This document shows positions 50,220 through 60,238 of a DNA stretch of 64,000 bases, one piece after another. This DNA comes from Ignavibacteriales bacterium (lineage in GTDB: Bacteria; Bacteroidota; Ignavibacteria; Ignavibacteriales; Melioribacteraceae): the NCBI GenBank assembly GCA_020635275.1, contig JACKAA010000004.1, forward strand, positions 548,079-612,078, written 5' to 3'. The stretch's first letter is position 1. Every line of letters begins with the position of its first letter. The translations under genes and the position numbers were made by a program. Below the pieces are notes generated by a model. That model was not told where the DNA came from, ran no database searches, and worked only from the letters and a program-made list of their open reading frames with translations.

Positions 50220-51698
50220 TTGAAATCAGATAAACCCAAATGCCATTGCGGAGTGTTTGGTATTTTTGGAATAAAAGAACCAGCACTATACACTTATTAT
50301 GGATTACATGCTCTGCAACATAGAGGTCAAGAGGCTTCTGGAATTATAACTGCTTGCAAAACCGATAACGAAAAAGTTAAATTTAATTCACATAAAGGAA
50401 TTGGTTTAGTTTCTGAAGTTTTTTCTAATTCTAAAGTATTTGAAGAAAATTTATGTGGATTTTCTGCTATTGGTCATAATAGATATTCTACTACGGGAGC
50501 TTCAGATTCTCAAAAAAACATTCAGCCGTTTACCGTCAATTATAGAATGGGAAATTTAGCCATTGCCCATAATGGTAATTTAACTAATGCAGATAAAATT
50601 AGAAAAGAGTTAATTGATGACGGTGCAATTTTTCAAACAACAAGTGATACAGAAGTAATTCCGCATTTAATTGCCAGAAGTAAATTAGATAATCAAATTG
50701 ATCAAGCATTAGAAGCGTTAAGAAAAGTTGAGGGAGCATATTCAATTGTAATTTTGACAAATGATAAACTTATTGCCGCACGTGATCCCAATGGATTCAG
50801 ACCATTAGCTTTAGGGAAAATAAACGGTTCTTTTGTAATTGCCTCAGAAACATGTGCATTTGATATAAATAAAATAGAATATATTAGAGATGTTGAGCCT
50901 GGTGAATTACTGGTAATTGATCATAATACAAAATCTTTGGAAGATATAAAATCATTCCGAATAAATGAAAATCCTATTCATAAAAAACATTGTGTTTTTG
51001 AGTTTATTTATTTTTCAAGACCTGACAGTAGAATATTCGGTTCCAATGTTGATAAAATGAGAAGAAAATTAGGAAAGGTTTTAGCCAGTTACCATCCGGT
51101 TACTCCAGATAATCCTGATGAAAAAGTTATTGTAATTAGTGTTCCGGATAGCTCAAATACTGTTGCAATCGGCTATCAGAATCAGCTTCAAAAAATGGGT
51201 ATTCCTTCAAAACATGAAATTGGATTAATAAGAAGTCACTATATTGGAAGAACTTTTATTTTACCTGGACAAGGGAAAAGGGAAGTTGGAGTTAGAATTA
51301 AGTTTAATACGGTAAAAGGTGTTCTTGAAGATAAAAAAGTAGTACTAATTGATGATTCGATTGTTAGAGGAACAACTTCAAGACAATTAGTTCACCTTTT
51401 AAAAGAGGCAGGAGCACGCTCAATACACTTAAGAATTTCCTCGCCGCCAATTTTATATCCATGCTTTTATGGTATGGATTTTCCTTCTAAAGATGAACTT
51501 ATTGCCAACAGATTTAATGGTGATTTAGATGAAATGAGAAAATATCTTGGGGTTGAATCATTAAACTATATGACGCAAGATCAACTTCTTGAAGCAATGG
51601 TTGATCATACGCCTGATGATTTTTGTACGGCGTGTTTTTCCGGTAAATATCCTGTTGCGGTAAATACTAATTTTGAAAAGTCTGTATATGAGATTTAG
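50220..51698 (+). CDS. purF: Amidophosphoribosyltransferase
   Basis: A 492-residue enzyme catalysing the first step of purine synthesis (PRPP to phosphoribosylamine using glutamine). The start is a TTG at 50220. C10 (HCGVFGIFG) is the catalytic cysteine after a nine-residue propeptide. Seen: YYGLHALQHRGQEASGI, GHNRYSTTG, and the PRPP loop VVLIDDSIVRGTTSRQLV. Cysteines KHCVFEFIYF and DDFCTACFSG suggest the Fe-S-containing Bacillus-type form. Its stop is overlapped by the next gene's start by 11 bases. Confidence 0.95.
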   Translation: MKSDKPKCHCGVFGIFGIKEPALYTYYGLHALQHRGQEASGIITACKTDNEKVKFNSHKGIGLVSEVFSNSKVFEENLCGFSAIGHNRYSTTGASDSQKNIQPFTVNYRMGNLAIAHNGNLTNADKIRKELIDDGAIFQTTSDTEVIPHLIARSKLDNQIDQALEALRKVEGAYSIVILTNDKLIAARDPNGFRPLALGKINGSFVIASETCAFDINKIEYIRDVEPGELLVIDHNTKSLEDIKSFRINENPIHKKHCVFEFIYFSRPDSRIFGSNVDKMRRKLGKVLASYHPVTPDNPDEKVIVISVPDSSNTVAIGYQNQLQKMGIPSKHEIGLIRSHYIGRTFILPGQGKREVGVRIKFNTVKGVLEDKKVVLIDDSIVRGTTSRQLVHLLKEAGARSIHLRISSPPILYPCFYGMDFPSKDELIANRFNGDLDEMRKYLGVESLNYMTQDQLLEAMVDHTPDDFCTACFSGKYPVAVNTNFEKSVYEI

Positions 51699-54600
51699 GT
51701 ATTTATTTTTAATATTATTTTATTCTCAAATTTTTGCTCAGACTACAATAATAATTAAATATAAATCAGAAGAATCACTTAAGCAAAATAAATTATCACT
51801 TCAAAATAAATTATCTGATCTAACTCAGAACAACGTCAAGGACAATTCCAATAACGAAAATAAATTAGTCACTCTAAAGGAAAAATTCGGAAAATTAAAT
51901 TCCAGTCTTGACAGAATTGTAAAAATACATCTTACCAAAGATCAAAATGTAAATGAAATAATTAATAGTATTTCAAAGAGTTCAGATATTGAATATATTC
52001 AGCAATTATCTAATTATAAAATTGATCTATTGCCAGACGATTCACTCTATTCAGAGCAGTGGGGACTTCAAAGTATTAATGCTCCCAAGGCTTGGGATCT
52101 AATCCCAAATGACAATCAAGAAATATTGTTGGCCGTAATTGATACAGGTATCGATTATCTCCATCCTGATATAGAAAATAAAATTTATCTAAATAGTGGA
52201 GAAGTAGGTATTGATCAAAACGGAAATGATAAATCTGAAAATGGAATTGATGATGATGAAAATGGATTTATTGATGATTATAAAGGTTGGGATTTTGTAA
52301 ATAAGTTAGATGTTTTTCCGATTGAACCAGAAGATGATTTTACAAACTGGGATAATGATCCCATGGATGAACATGGACATGGAACAAATGTTTCCGGAAT
52401 AATTGCTGCTGAGCATAACAGCTTTGGAATTGCAGGTATTGATCCAAATGTTAAAATATTAAATTTACGTGCCTTTGATAAAAATGGAAACGGCGAAGAA
52501 GACGATGCCGCATCAGCAATAATTTATGCGGTAAAAATGGGTGCCAAAGTAATAAATATGAGTTGGGGAGATGCAATTCATTCTCAATACTTAAAAGATG
52601 TTATTGAATATGCTTACGAAAATGAGGTTACGTTAATTGCCAGTTCGGGTAATAATTCTTCAAATTTACCGCATTATCCTTCAAGTTTTCCTCAGGTTAT
52701 TAGTGTTGGTGCAATTCAAGAAAATGAAGTTTTAGCTAGTTACTCAAATTACGGATCAACAATTGATTTAGTTGCTCCTGGTTCGCAAATTCTAACTATA
52801 GGCTTAGAGAATACATATAAAAAAGTAAGCGGAACTTCAGCATCTGCTCCATTTGTGAGCGGAGCTGTTTCAATCATCAAATCAATAAAAGATTTTTCAT
52901 CCGAAGAAATTAAGCAAATATTGAAATCAACCACGAGAGATTTAGGTGATAATGGTTGGGATACAAAATATGGAGCCGGAACATTAAATTTGGAAAAAGC
53001 TCTGCAGATTCTAAGTCCTTCAGAAATTAAAATTAATTTTCCCAATCAAGAATATGCGACTGATAAAAATAAAGTTCCAATTAACATTACATGTATATCA
53101 TCGTATTTTCAAAGTTTTCAATTGTTTTATGGCATTGGTTATAATCCGGAAAGCTGGAATTTATTAAGTACAGGTAAGGAAAATTATCAAGTTTATAACG
53201 AAGAAATATATAATCTTGACATTTCAAAATTTCAAGATACGGTTTATACAATTAAGCTTTTAGTAAATAAAATTGATCAAGGCTCTTTGGAAGAAAGAGT
53301 CAATTTTATTGTTGATAAAACACCTCCAAAAGTATTGAACAGTAATATTTTTCCTTCATTATTAAATGATATTGAAAACGTACATGCATCAATTATTACG
53401 GATGAAGTAACTTCTGTTAAATTGTTTTACAGAAAAAGAAATTCTGCAGATGAATTCAAATCAATATTTCTTGATGGATTTGCTAGTGAAGTTAATATGT
53501 ATTCAACCAATCATTTTGGTGTATTACCTAACGAAGAAGTTATAAGTGGAATTGACCATGAATTTTATTTTGAAGTGATAAATTTAGCCGGTTTATCTAC
53601 TACAGTTTTAGACGATGGCAATTATTTTTCTCTGCAGAATTATTTTGAAAATTCGTCTGTTAGTTTTTTCACAAAAGAATATTCTTTGCCCAACGGAAGA
53701 TTATATTCTGATCCAGTTAATTTTGCCGGAATAAATGAAAAATTTATTTTGTTAAATGAAAATGAAACCTCATCTAATGCGAGTATTTATAAATTCTCAA
53801 ATTCAAAGTTTGATAAAGTGAATGAACTGCAAAATAGAATACCAATATCAGTAAATGATTTTAATAGCGATGGTAAGACTGACATTCTAAATTTATTTGT
53901 TAAAAATGGCTACATTGATTCACAATCAAAGGTTGGTGATTTTGAATTTCTAAATTCATTTTCGGATAGTACTCAAAAATTTTGGCCTTCAATGGCTGAA
54001 GATATTGATAATGATGGAAAAATTGAAATAATTGTATTTAGCAGCGATTCAACATTAACTATTTGGGAAGTATCAATTAATTTTGAGCTTAATAAAGAAA
54101 CAGAGCTGCAAAATTTTGTCGATGCAACGAATCAGACAATATCAAAATTTAGGAACAACGAGGTATTAATTGGCAATTTTGATTCTGACTTTCAAAATGA
54201 AATTCTTGTAATGGATAATTACGGAAGAGTTCTCGTTTACCAGATAAATGACAATTCTTCATATCAAAATGAAAAAGTGATTGAACATTTTTTCCCAATT
54301 GAATCAAGTTCTATTTTTGCAAAAGGGGATTTTAATGGTGATGGTAAATTAGATATTGGTATTGTTTCTGAATTTGAAGAAAATGTTTTTGGCGGACCGT
54401 TAGTTTATTCTACAGTAATAAATATTTCAAATCAAGAAATAGATTATCTTTTTCAAAATATGTTTTTTGCTCCCGAAAATAATTTTGTAAGCAGCTTTCA
54501 AAAAAAATATAGAGCAATTAATTTTGCTGATATAAACAATGACACGAAAGAAGAATTAGTAATATTCACTTATCCTAATTCTTATATTTTTCAGTATTCA

Positions 54601-55890
54601 GAAAAACCAAAATTATTGTTTTATCAAACTGACGTAAATGCTCAGTCAATTTTTTCCGGCGATTTAGATGAAAACGGTATTGTTGAAATTGGAATACCAT
54701 TCGGCAATAAAATAAACTTTATTGAATTTATTGAAGATGGTAAAATAAATCCTCCTGTAATTACCGATTATTATTCAATTGATTCGTTCACTATATATTT
54801 TGAATGGACTTCTAATGGAAATCCAGTTAACATTTATAAACTCTCAGAAAATCAGAATTGGTTAAAGTATTCATCAACAAATGAAAATAGTTTTACTGAT
54901 TCAGTGTCATCAAATTCAACTAATAAATACTATATAGAATTCTTTGATCAAAATACAAATGAAATTGTGTCAAATAAATCTAAAATTATTGAAGTATTTG
55001 CACATGCTCCCGGAAAATTAACCAACTATACTGTAAATAATAATTCAATTCTATTGAATTTTAATCAGCCAATTAACTCAAATGATGTTACGATTAACTA
55101 CTTTTTAATTGATTCAATATATAATCCAACATCCGCAATATCATCATCAGAAAACTCAATCTTATTGACTTTTAATCCCAATTTAGAATTGGGTCAACAT
55201 GATCTAGAGATTTCTGAATTGAAAGATATTTACAATACAGAAATAAGCGATACTATAATTCAATTTGAATACATTTACTCGGAGAATGAAAATAACAAAC
55301 TATTTATAAATAATTTTGAAATTAATAATAATAATTCTATATCTATTATATTTAACATGAAATTAGATAGTATAACTGCAATAAATAAAATAAATTATAT
55401 CTTTTCTCCTAATAATGTAATTGAACATATAAAACTTAATAATAACAAAGATATAGTTACTTTATTGACTAAAAATCCTTTTGGTGCGATTGGTAAAGAA
55501 TATGTCTTAAAAATTGAAAATTTAGTTTCATCGATAGAAACAGGTAAAATCCCTATTTCTCAAAATTCAGGAAGTGAAATTGTTCTTACATCAAGTGCAG
55601 AAAATTTAGATGATATTTATGTTTATCCCAATCCTGTAAATATCGCTGAAAAGTCCTTTATAACATTTGCAAATTTGACAACTAAAGTAGAAATTTATGT
55701 TTTTTCAATTGATGGAAAGTTCATTAATAAAATAGTCGAAAATGATGGAAATGGTGGTGTTGATTGGGATCTAAACGATGAAAAAAATGTGAGAATATCA
55801 AGCGGTGTCTACATTTATAAAGCTATTTCACTTGATAATTCGGATAATAAACTTCAAGAAAAAATAGGTAAATTTGCAGTAATTAAATAA
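51688..55890 (+). CDS. Secreted subtilisin-like (S8) protease with T9SS sorting domain
   Basis: A protein of 1400 residues from the ATG at 51688, chosen because it gives a proper signal peptide (MRFRYLFLILFYSQIFAQ); an in-frame start 15 bases earlier adds a few polar residues. The subtilase domain spans about 145-440 with triad D152 (IDTGIDYLHPD), H231 (HGHGTNVSG) and S384 (GTSASAPFVSG). A long C-terminal part (about 450-1300) has FG-GAP-like repeats with DFNSDGKTDIL and DIDNDGKIEI motifs, and Ig-like segments. The end is a type IX sorting domain (VYPNPVN, SSGVYIYK). Likely a surface or secreted protease. Overlaps purF by 11 bases. Confidence 0.9.
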   Translation: MRFRYLFLILFYSQIFAQTTIIIKYKSEESLKQNKLSLQNKLSDLTQNNVKDNSNNENKLVTLKEKFGKLNSSLDRIVKIHLTKDQNVNEIINSISKSSDIEYIQQLSNYKIDLLPDDSLYSEQWGLQSINAPKAWDLIPNDNQEILLAVIDTGIDYLHPDIENKIYLNSGEVGIDQNGNDKSENGIDDDENGFIDDYKGWDFVNKLDVFPIEPEDDFTNWDNDPMDEHGHGTNVSGIIAAEHNSFGIAGIDPNVKILNLRAFDKNGNGEEDDAASAIIYAVKMGAKVINMSWGDAIHSQYLKDVIEYAYENEVTLIASSGNNSSNLPHYPSSFPQVISVGAIQENEVLASYSNYGSTIDLVAPGSQILTIGLENTYKKVSGTSASAPFVSGAVSIIKSIKDFSSEEIKQILKSTTRDLGDNGWDTKYGAGTLNLEKALQILSPSEIKINFPNQEYATDKNKVPINITCISSYFQSFQLFYGIGYNPESWNLLSTGKENYQVYNEEIYNLDISKFQDTVYTIKLLVNKIDQGSLEERVNFIVDKTPPKVLNSNIFPSLLNDIENVHASIITDEVTSVKLFYRKRNSADEFKSIFLDGFASEVNMYSTNHFGVLPNEEVISGIDHEFYFEVINLAGLSTTVLDDGNYFSLQNYFENSSVSFFTKEYSLPNGRLYSDPVNFAGINEKFILLNENETSSNASIYKFSNSKFDKVNELQNRIPISVNDFNSDGKTDILNLFVKNGYIDSQSKVGDFEFLNSFSDSTQKFWPSMAEDIDNDGKIEIIVFSSDSTLTIWEVSINFELNKETELQNFVDATNQTISKFRNNEVLIGNFDSDFQNEILVMDNYGRVLVYQINDNSSYQNEKVIEHFFPIESSSIFAKGDFNGDGKLDIGIVSEFEENVFGGPLVYSTVINISNQEIDYLFQNMFFAPENNFVSSFQKKYRAINFADINNDTKEELVIFTYPNSYIFQYSEKPKLLFYQTDVNAQSIFSGDLDENGIVEIGIPFGNKINFIEFIEDGKINPPVITDYYSIDSFTIYFEWTSNGNPVNIYKLSENQNWLKYSSTNENSFTDSVSSNSTNKYYIEFFDQNTNEIVSNKSKIIEVFAHAPGKLTNYTVNNNSILLNFNQPINSNDVTINYFLIDSIYNPTSAISSSENSILLTFNPNLELGQHDLEISELKDIYNTEISDTIIQFEYIYSENENNKLFINNFEINNNNSISIIFNMKLDSITAINKINYIFSPNNVIEHIKLNNNKDIVTLLTKNPFGAIGKEYVLKIENLVSSIETGKIPISQNSGSEIVLTSSAENLDDIYVYPNPVNIAEKSFITFANLTTKVEIYVFSIDGKFINKIVENDGNGGVDWDLNDEKNVRISSGVYIYKAISLDNSDNKLQEKIGKFAVIK

Positions 55891-55898
55891 AATGATTT

Positions 55899-56474
55899 AT
55901 GAAAATACAAATCAAAAAAATATATACAGTTTCAAATTTCATCAGTTTTATAAGAATTCTTCTGGCTATTCCAATATTTATTTTTGTTAGCAAAATAAAT
56001 TCAATTGAGGGAGCACGTTATTATTTACTTTCGCTTTATACTTTTGCTTACTTAACAGATATTGCCGATGGTTATTTTGCAAGAAAATTTAATGAAATAA
56101 CTGAATTAGGTAAAATTATTGATCCCCTGGCTGATAAAATCCTCGTCATTTTAGTTGTGCTGTATCTTTATTATTATGAAATAATTCCTGCTATTTATTT
56201 TTGGATCATTATTCTACGTGATATAATAATTTTTACCGGTGGAATTTTTGTCAGTAAAAAGATAGGCGTGGTTTTACCTTCAAATTATTTAGGTAAAATC
56301 ACGGTTCTATCAATTGGATTTTTTATAATTATTGTAACACTTGGTGTGGATAAAAATAATTTATTTTACATGGTTTTTTATTATGGAAGTTTATTACTAA
56401 GTTTCGCCTCCGTAATTTCATACGGTTTACGCGGAATTAAAGAATTAAAAAAGGTTAATAATGAAACTCTTTAA
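55899..56474 (+). CDS. pgsA: CDP-diacylglycerol-glycerol-3-phosphate 3-phosphatidyltransferase
   Basis: A 191-residue membrane enzyme making phosphatidylglycerol phosphate. The CDP-alcohol phosphotransferase motif D-G-x2-A-R-x8-G-x3-D-x3-D is seen as DGYFARKF...LGKIIDPLADK (about 51-80). Five to six hydrophobic helices. ISNFISFIRILLAIPI at the start is typical of PgsA. Overlaps ftsY by 14 bases, so the two are probably coupled. Confidence 0.93.
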   Translation: MKIQIKKIYTVSNFISFIRILLAIPIFIFVSKINSIEGARYYLLSLYTFAYLTDIADGYFARKFNEITELGKIIDPLADKILVILVVLYLYYYEIIPAIYFWIIILRDIIIFTGGIFVSKKIGVVLPSNYLGKITVLSIGFFIIIVTLGVDKNNLFYMVFYYGSLLLSFASVISYGLRGIKELKKVNNETL

Positions 56475-57399
56475 GAATCTAAATTTTGGGAAATTAAAAG
56501 GCGGTTTATCAAAAACACGGAATAAATTAGTAAACAGCATTACTGAAACAATCAGCGGTAAAGCTATAATTGATGAAAATGTTTTAGATGATTTGGAAGA
56601 AACACTTATAACTAGTGATATTGGAATTGAAACTTCAGAAAAAATAATTGATGCAACAAGAAAATCATTAAAAAGTGATAAAGATAGAACTTCTGAAAAT
56701 GTTCTCAACGTTATTAAAAGCGAGCTTATCAGAAATCTTGAATTAAACAACAATGGATTGACTGAATATTCCAATTTTGAAAAGTATAAACCATATGTAA
56801 TTTTAGTTGTTGGTGTAAATGGAGCCGGTAAAACAACAACAATTGGAAAACTAGCACACAACTATAAAAAAGCCGGATTAGAAGTAGTTATTGGTTCAGC
56901 TGATACATTTAGAGCTGCTGCAAACGAGCAATTAGAAATTTGGGCAAAACGGGCCGGTGTGGAAGTTATTCAACGGGAGCACGGTGCTGATCCATCAGCT
57001 GTTGCATTTGATACATTAACTGTTGCCAAAAAGAAAAATGCAGATGTTGTAATAATTGATACGGCCGGCAGACTTCATACAAAAACTAATTTAATGGAAG
57101 AACTTAAAAAAATAAAAAGAGTTTTAGCCAAAGTTCTTGATTATGCTCCCAATGATACTTTTCTTGTAATTGATGGAAATACAGGTCAAAATGGTTTAAT
57201 ACAAGCTAGAGAATTTTCTAAGGTTACAGAATTAACCGGATTAATTGTTACCAAATTAGATGGAACTGCAAAAGGTGGAATTATATTTCAAATAACTGCC
57301 GAACAGAAAATTCCTGTCCGCTATATTGGTGTTGGAGAAAGTATTGATGACTTGCAAACTTTTGATGAAAAAGAATTTGTAAATGCCATTTTTGGATGA
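56461..57399 (+). CDS. ftsY: Signal recognition particle receptor FtsY
   Basis: A 312-residue SRP-receptor GTPase that delivers ribosome-nascent chains to the translocon. Seen: NG domain with GVNGAGKTTTIGKLAHNY (G1), DTFRAAANEQLEIWAKRAG, VIIDTAGRLHTKTNLMEELKKIKR, TKLDGTAKGGIIF (G4) and YIGVGESIDDLQTFD. The N-terminal acidic A domain of E. coli FtsY is missing; this short form is common in many phyla. Starts inside the end of pgsA. Confidence 0.96.
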   Translation: MKLFKNLNFGKLKGGLSKTRNKLVNSITETISGKAIIDENVLDDLEETLITSDIGIETSEKIIDATRKSLKSDKDRTSENVLNVIKSELIRNLELNNNGLTEYSNFEKYKPYVILVVGVNGAGKTTTIGKLAHNYKKAGLEVVIGSADTFRAAANEQLEIWAKRAGVEVIQREHGADPSAVAFDTLTVAKKKNADVVIIDTAGRLHTKTNLMEELKKIKRVLAKVLDYAPNDTFLVIDGNTGQNGLIQAREFSKVTELTGLIVTKLDGTAKGGIIFQITAEQKIPVRYIGVGESIDDLQTFDEKEFVNAIFG

Positions 57400-57588
57400 A
57401 AGCGCTAACTAATCAAATTAATTAAAATCACATATTTTGAATATATATTTTAAATTCCAATACACTATCGTATAATTTATTGGACATATCTTATTCAAAA
57501 CCTTTCATTTTTTTAATTATTTAAAACATTTCTAAAAAATATTTAGGCATAATTTTAGATTAATACTGTTAATATCGAGAGTATCACA

Positions 57589-58341
57589 TTGGAAAAATCG
57601 AAATTCTTTATCTTTTTTCTATTGCCGGCAGTATTTATTTATGCCCAAAGAAATACACTTCTAAATAAAAATGGTGAACAAAGAAAGAGTACAAACAAAA
57701 TAGTTAGTAATGAAGAAATTACGGAAATAAGAGAAATAATTTCAGAAACTCACGTTAAAAACAGACAAAATATTGTTAAAAATGAAAATTTAAGACAAGT
57801 GAATAAAATTGAAAGAAATACCAATAAAGAGACAAAAGTTGAAAATGAAATATTTTTATCAGAATGTTTTGAAGCTTATCCTCAAAATGTATTCGAACAA
57901 GGCGAATGTATAGCAAACATTACGCAAAAACTAAGTTTACAAGATGTATATCCAAATTTTCCATTAAGATTTTTAAACGGAAATATAAACTATGCATTCT
58001 CTTATTATGATGAATATTCAAATATAATAGATGTTTATGCTTTAGAGTTCAATATAAAATTGAGGCAGGATAATTATTTTGATTTATTCGGCATAAGAAT
58101 AGATTTTAATGATACTAATCAACTTGAAATTTTTAATGAAGAAGAAGAGCTTTTTACTTCCGATTCAATTTATTTATTTTCAAAAGATATTGAAATTTTT
58201 CATACTGGATATGTCAATGTAAGAATTGGTTATTTTGATAAATTAGAGGAAATATTTTATCCGGAAAAACTTTTAGAAGGTAAAACGGATTTATTAATAT
58301 ATGTTAAACCTCCCATTCAACGCAATTTTATGGAAAATTAA
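57589..58341 (+). CDS. Secreted hypothetical protein
   Basis: A protein of 250 residues from a TTG at 57589, chosen because it yields a signal peptide (KSKFFIFFLLPAVFIYAQ). A charged Asn/Lys/Glu-rich linker follows (about 25-90), then a probable folded domain with ECFEAYPQNVFEQGECIANITQK and later aromatic segments. No T9SS tail. Family not recognised. It stands between ftsY (189 bases) and mnmA (106 bases), without obvious operon partners. Confidence 0.68.
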   Translation: MEKSKFFIFFLLPAVFIYAQRNTLLNKNGEQRKSTNKIVSNEEITEIREIISETHVKNRQNIVKNENLRQVNKIERNTNKETKVENEIFLSECFEAYPQNVFEQGECIANITQKLSLQDVYPNFPLRFLNGNINYAFSYYDEYSNIIDVYALEFNIKLRQDNYFDLFGIRIDFNDTNQLEIFNEEEELFTSDSIYLFSKDIEIFHTGYVNVRIGYFDKLEEIFYPEKLLEGKTDLLIYVKPPIQRNFMEN

Positions 58342-58447
58342 TAATTATTCTTTTTTTTATGCATATCAAAAAAGTTGGATTTCTTTATGAATAGAAAAAC
58401 ACCCACTATTTAATTATATTTCCAAATTAAAAAAGAAAGAAGAAGTT

Positions 58448-59551
58448 TTGAATAAAAATAGAGTTATAGTTGCAATGAGCGGAGGTGTTGATTCATCAGT
58501 TGCCGCTGCATTGCTTAAGCAAGAAGGTTACGAAGTTATTGGAATTACCATGAAAACATGGGGATTTATGGAAGTAGGAGGTGCTCCCAAACATGAATCC
58601 GGTTGTTGTTCATTAGATGCAATATTTGATGCAAAAAGTATTGCAACTAAGTTTGATTTCCCTCATTATACTGTTGATTTTACTAAGGCATTTGAAGATG
58701 CTGTAATTACAGATTTTGTGGATGAATATTTGGATGGACGTACGCCAAATCCTTGTGTTATCTGTAATAGAAAAATAAAATGGGAGGAACTTTTATTAAA
58801 GGCAGATTCATTAGATGCATATTATGTGGCAACCGGTCATTATGCAAATATTGAATTTAACCAAAATAGTAAACGATACCTTCTTAAGAATTCTGCTGAT
58901 TCAAAAAAAGATCAAACTTATGCTCTTTGGGGATTGACGCAAAAAAGTTTAAGCAGAACACTTTTACCACTTGGTAAATATACTAAGCCCGAAGTTCGAG
59001 AAATAGCTGAAAAATTAGAAATTAAAACTGCTAATAAACCTGATAGCCAAGAGATTTGTTTTGTTGCAGATAATAATTATGAAAGATTTTTAAGAGAAAG
59101 AGTTCCTGAAAAAATATCAGAAGTTGAAGAAGGAAACTTGGTTTATAACAATGAAACAATTGGCAAACATAGGGGAATTCCATTTTATACTATCGGCCAA
59201 AGAAAAGGATTGGGCGTAGCATTAGGTAAACCAGTTTATGTAAAAAATATTGACAAAGAAAATAACATTGTCGAATTAGGTGATGATACTGAACTTTTTT
59301 CAAAAGATGTAATTGCAAGAGATATAAATTATATTAGTGTAAATTCTTTGAATATTGATGATACTGTTATAGCAAAAATTAGGTACTCTGATAGAGGTTC
59401 ATTGGCAAAAGTAAAATTTGCAGATGAGCAGAAAATTATATTAGAGTTTGTTGAACCAAAAAGAGCTATAACACCCGGTCAATCTTTAGCACTATATGAT
59501 GAACAAGGCTATTTACTTGCAGGGGGAGTAATAGCAAAAGAAAAACATTAA
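58448..59551 (+). CDS. mnmA: tRNA-specific 2-thiouridylase
   Basis: A 367-residue enzyme that thiolates uridine 34 of tRNA-Lys, -Glu and -Gln. Starts at a TTG (58448) after AGAAAGAAGAAG. Seen: the PP-loop AMSGGVDSSVAAALL, CNRKIKW and TPNPCVICNRK (first catalytic Cys), ATGHYAN, KDQTYALWGL, DSQEICFVADNNY (second catalytic Cys) and IGQRKGLGVALGKPVYV. Stop TAA at 59549-59551 is followed in the same frame by the start-less HNH frame. Confidence 0.96.
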   Translation: MNKNRVIVAMSGGVDSSVAAALLKQEGYEVIGITMKTWGFMEVGGAPKHESGCCSLDAIFDAKSIATKFDFPHYTVDFTKAFEDAVITDFVDEYLDGRTPNPCVICNRKIKWEELLLKADSLDAYYVATGHYANIEFNQNSKRYLLKNSADSKKDQTYALWGLTQKSLSRTLLPLGKYTKPEVREIAEKLEIKTANKPDSQEICFVADNNYERFLRERVPEKISEVEEGNLVYNNETIGKHRGIPFYTIGQRKGLGVALGKPVYVKNIDKENNIVELGDDTELFSKDVIARDINYISVNSLNIDDTVIAKIRYSDRGSLAKVKFADEQKIILEFVEPKRAITPGQSLALYDEQGYLLAGGVIAKEKH

Positions 59552-59668
59552 GGAGTTAGTTTCGAACAAAAATATTCAAATAATGGTGCATTAAATGCAA
59601 AAGTACTTCTTCTCAATCAAAGTTTTGAGCCCCTGACCTTATGCACAACTAAAAAAGCTTTAATCTTA

Positions 59669-60091
59669 ATGTATTTGAGAAAAGCAGAATTAGTAAATGA
59701 AAATCCCAAATTAGTGATTAGAAGTTCCAGCAAATCATTTGCTTGGCCAAGTGTAATTAGATTAAAGTCTTACATTCGAGTTCCCTATAATAATATAAAC
59801 CTAACCCGTAAAAATATTTTAAGAAGAGATAACCATAAGTGTGCATATTGCGGCAGAGGTGATCTTGCATTTACAATAGATCATGTTAAACCTAAAGCAA
59901 AAGGTGGTAAAGATACTTGGGAAAATCTTGTAACAGCTTGTTTACCTTGCAATAATAAAAAAGGTAATAGAACTCCAGAAGAAGCTAATATGAATTTAAA
60001 AATAAAACCGCACAAACCTAACTATATTATGTTTATTCTAAACTCAGTTAGCCGAATTGATGAAAATTGGAGACCATATCTTTTTCAATAA
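59669..60091 (+). CDS. HNH endonuclease
   Basis: The core HNH domain is clear: CAYCGRGDLAFTIDHVKPKAKGG, then ENLVTACLPCNNKKGNRTP, a typical zinc-type HNH with C-x2-C, DHV and C-x2-C. From the first in-frame ATG the protein has 140 residues. The same frame stays open upstream to the mnmA stop, and NAKVLLLNQSFEPLTLCTTKKALIL (about 59594-59668) looks like the normal N-terminus of the family. No ATG, GTG or TTG exists in that extension (TTA at 59591 sits where a Met would be expected). AAGGAG is at 59550-59555. The true start is unclear. Such HNH proteins are often chromosomal and of unknown target. Confidence 0.8.
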   Translation: MYLRKAELVNENPKLVIRSSSKSFAWPSVIRLKSYIRVPYNNINLTRKNILRRDNHKCAYCGRGDLAFTIDHVKPKAKGGKDTWENLVTACLPCNNKKGNRTPEEANMNLKIKPHKPNYIMFILNSVSRIDENWRPYLFQ

Positions 60092-60238
60092 AAATTTATA
60101 TTTCAAATAGTCTAAATGTGATTCATATCAACTTTTAAAGTCATCCTTTCTATTTCTTATCAAAGTATTTGTTCTGATTTTACAAAAAAAATGTAAATAA
60201 AGAGCTTTAACATATTTTAAAAAAATGAAGAAATTGAA

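Noticed and set aside
50089..50286. Open frame of 65 residues on the minus strand across the tRNA
   Set aside because: It reads antisense through tRNA-Pro and the purF start, giving the RRDLNPRPLDP-type peptide commonly mis-annotated over tRNAs.
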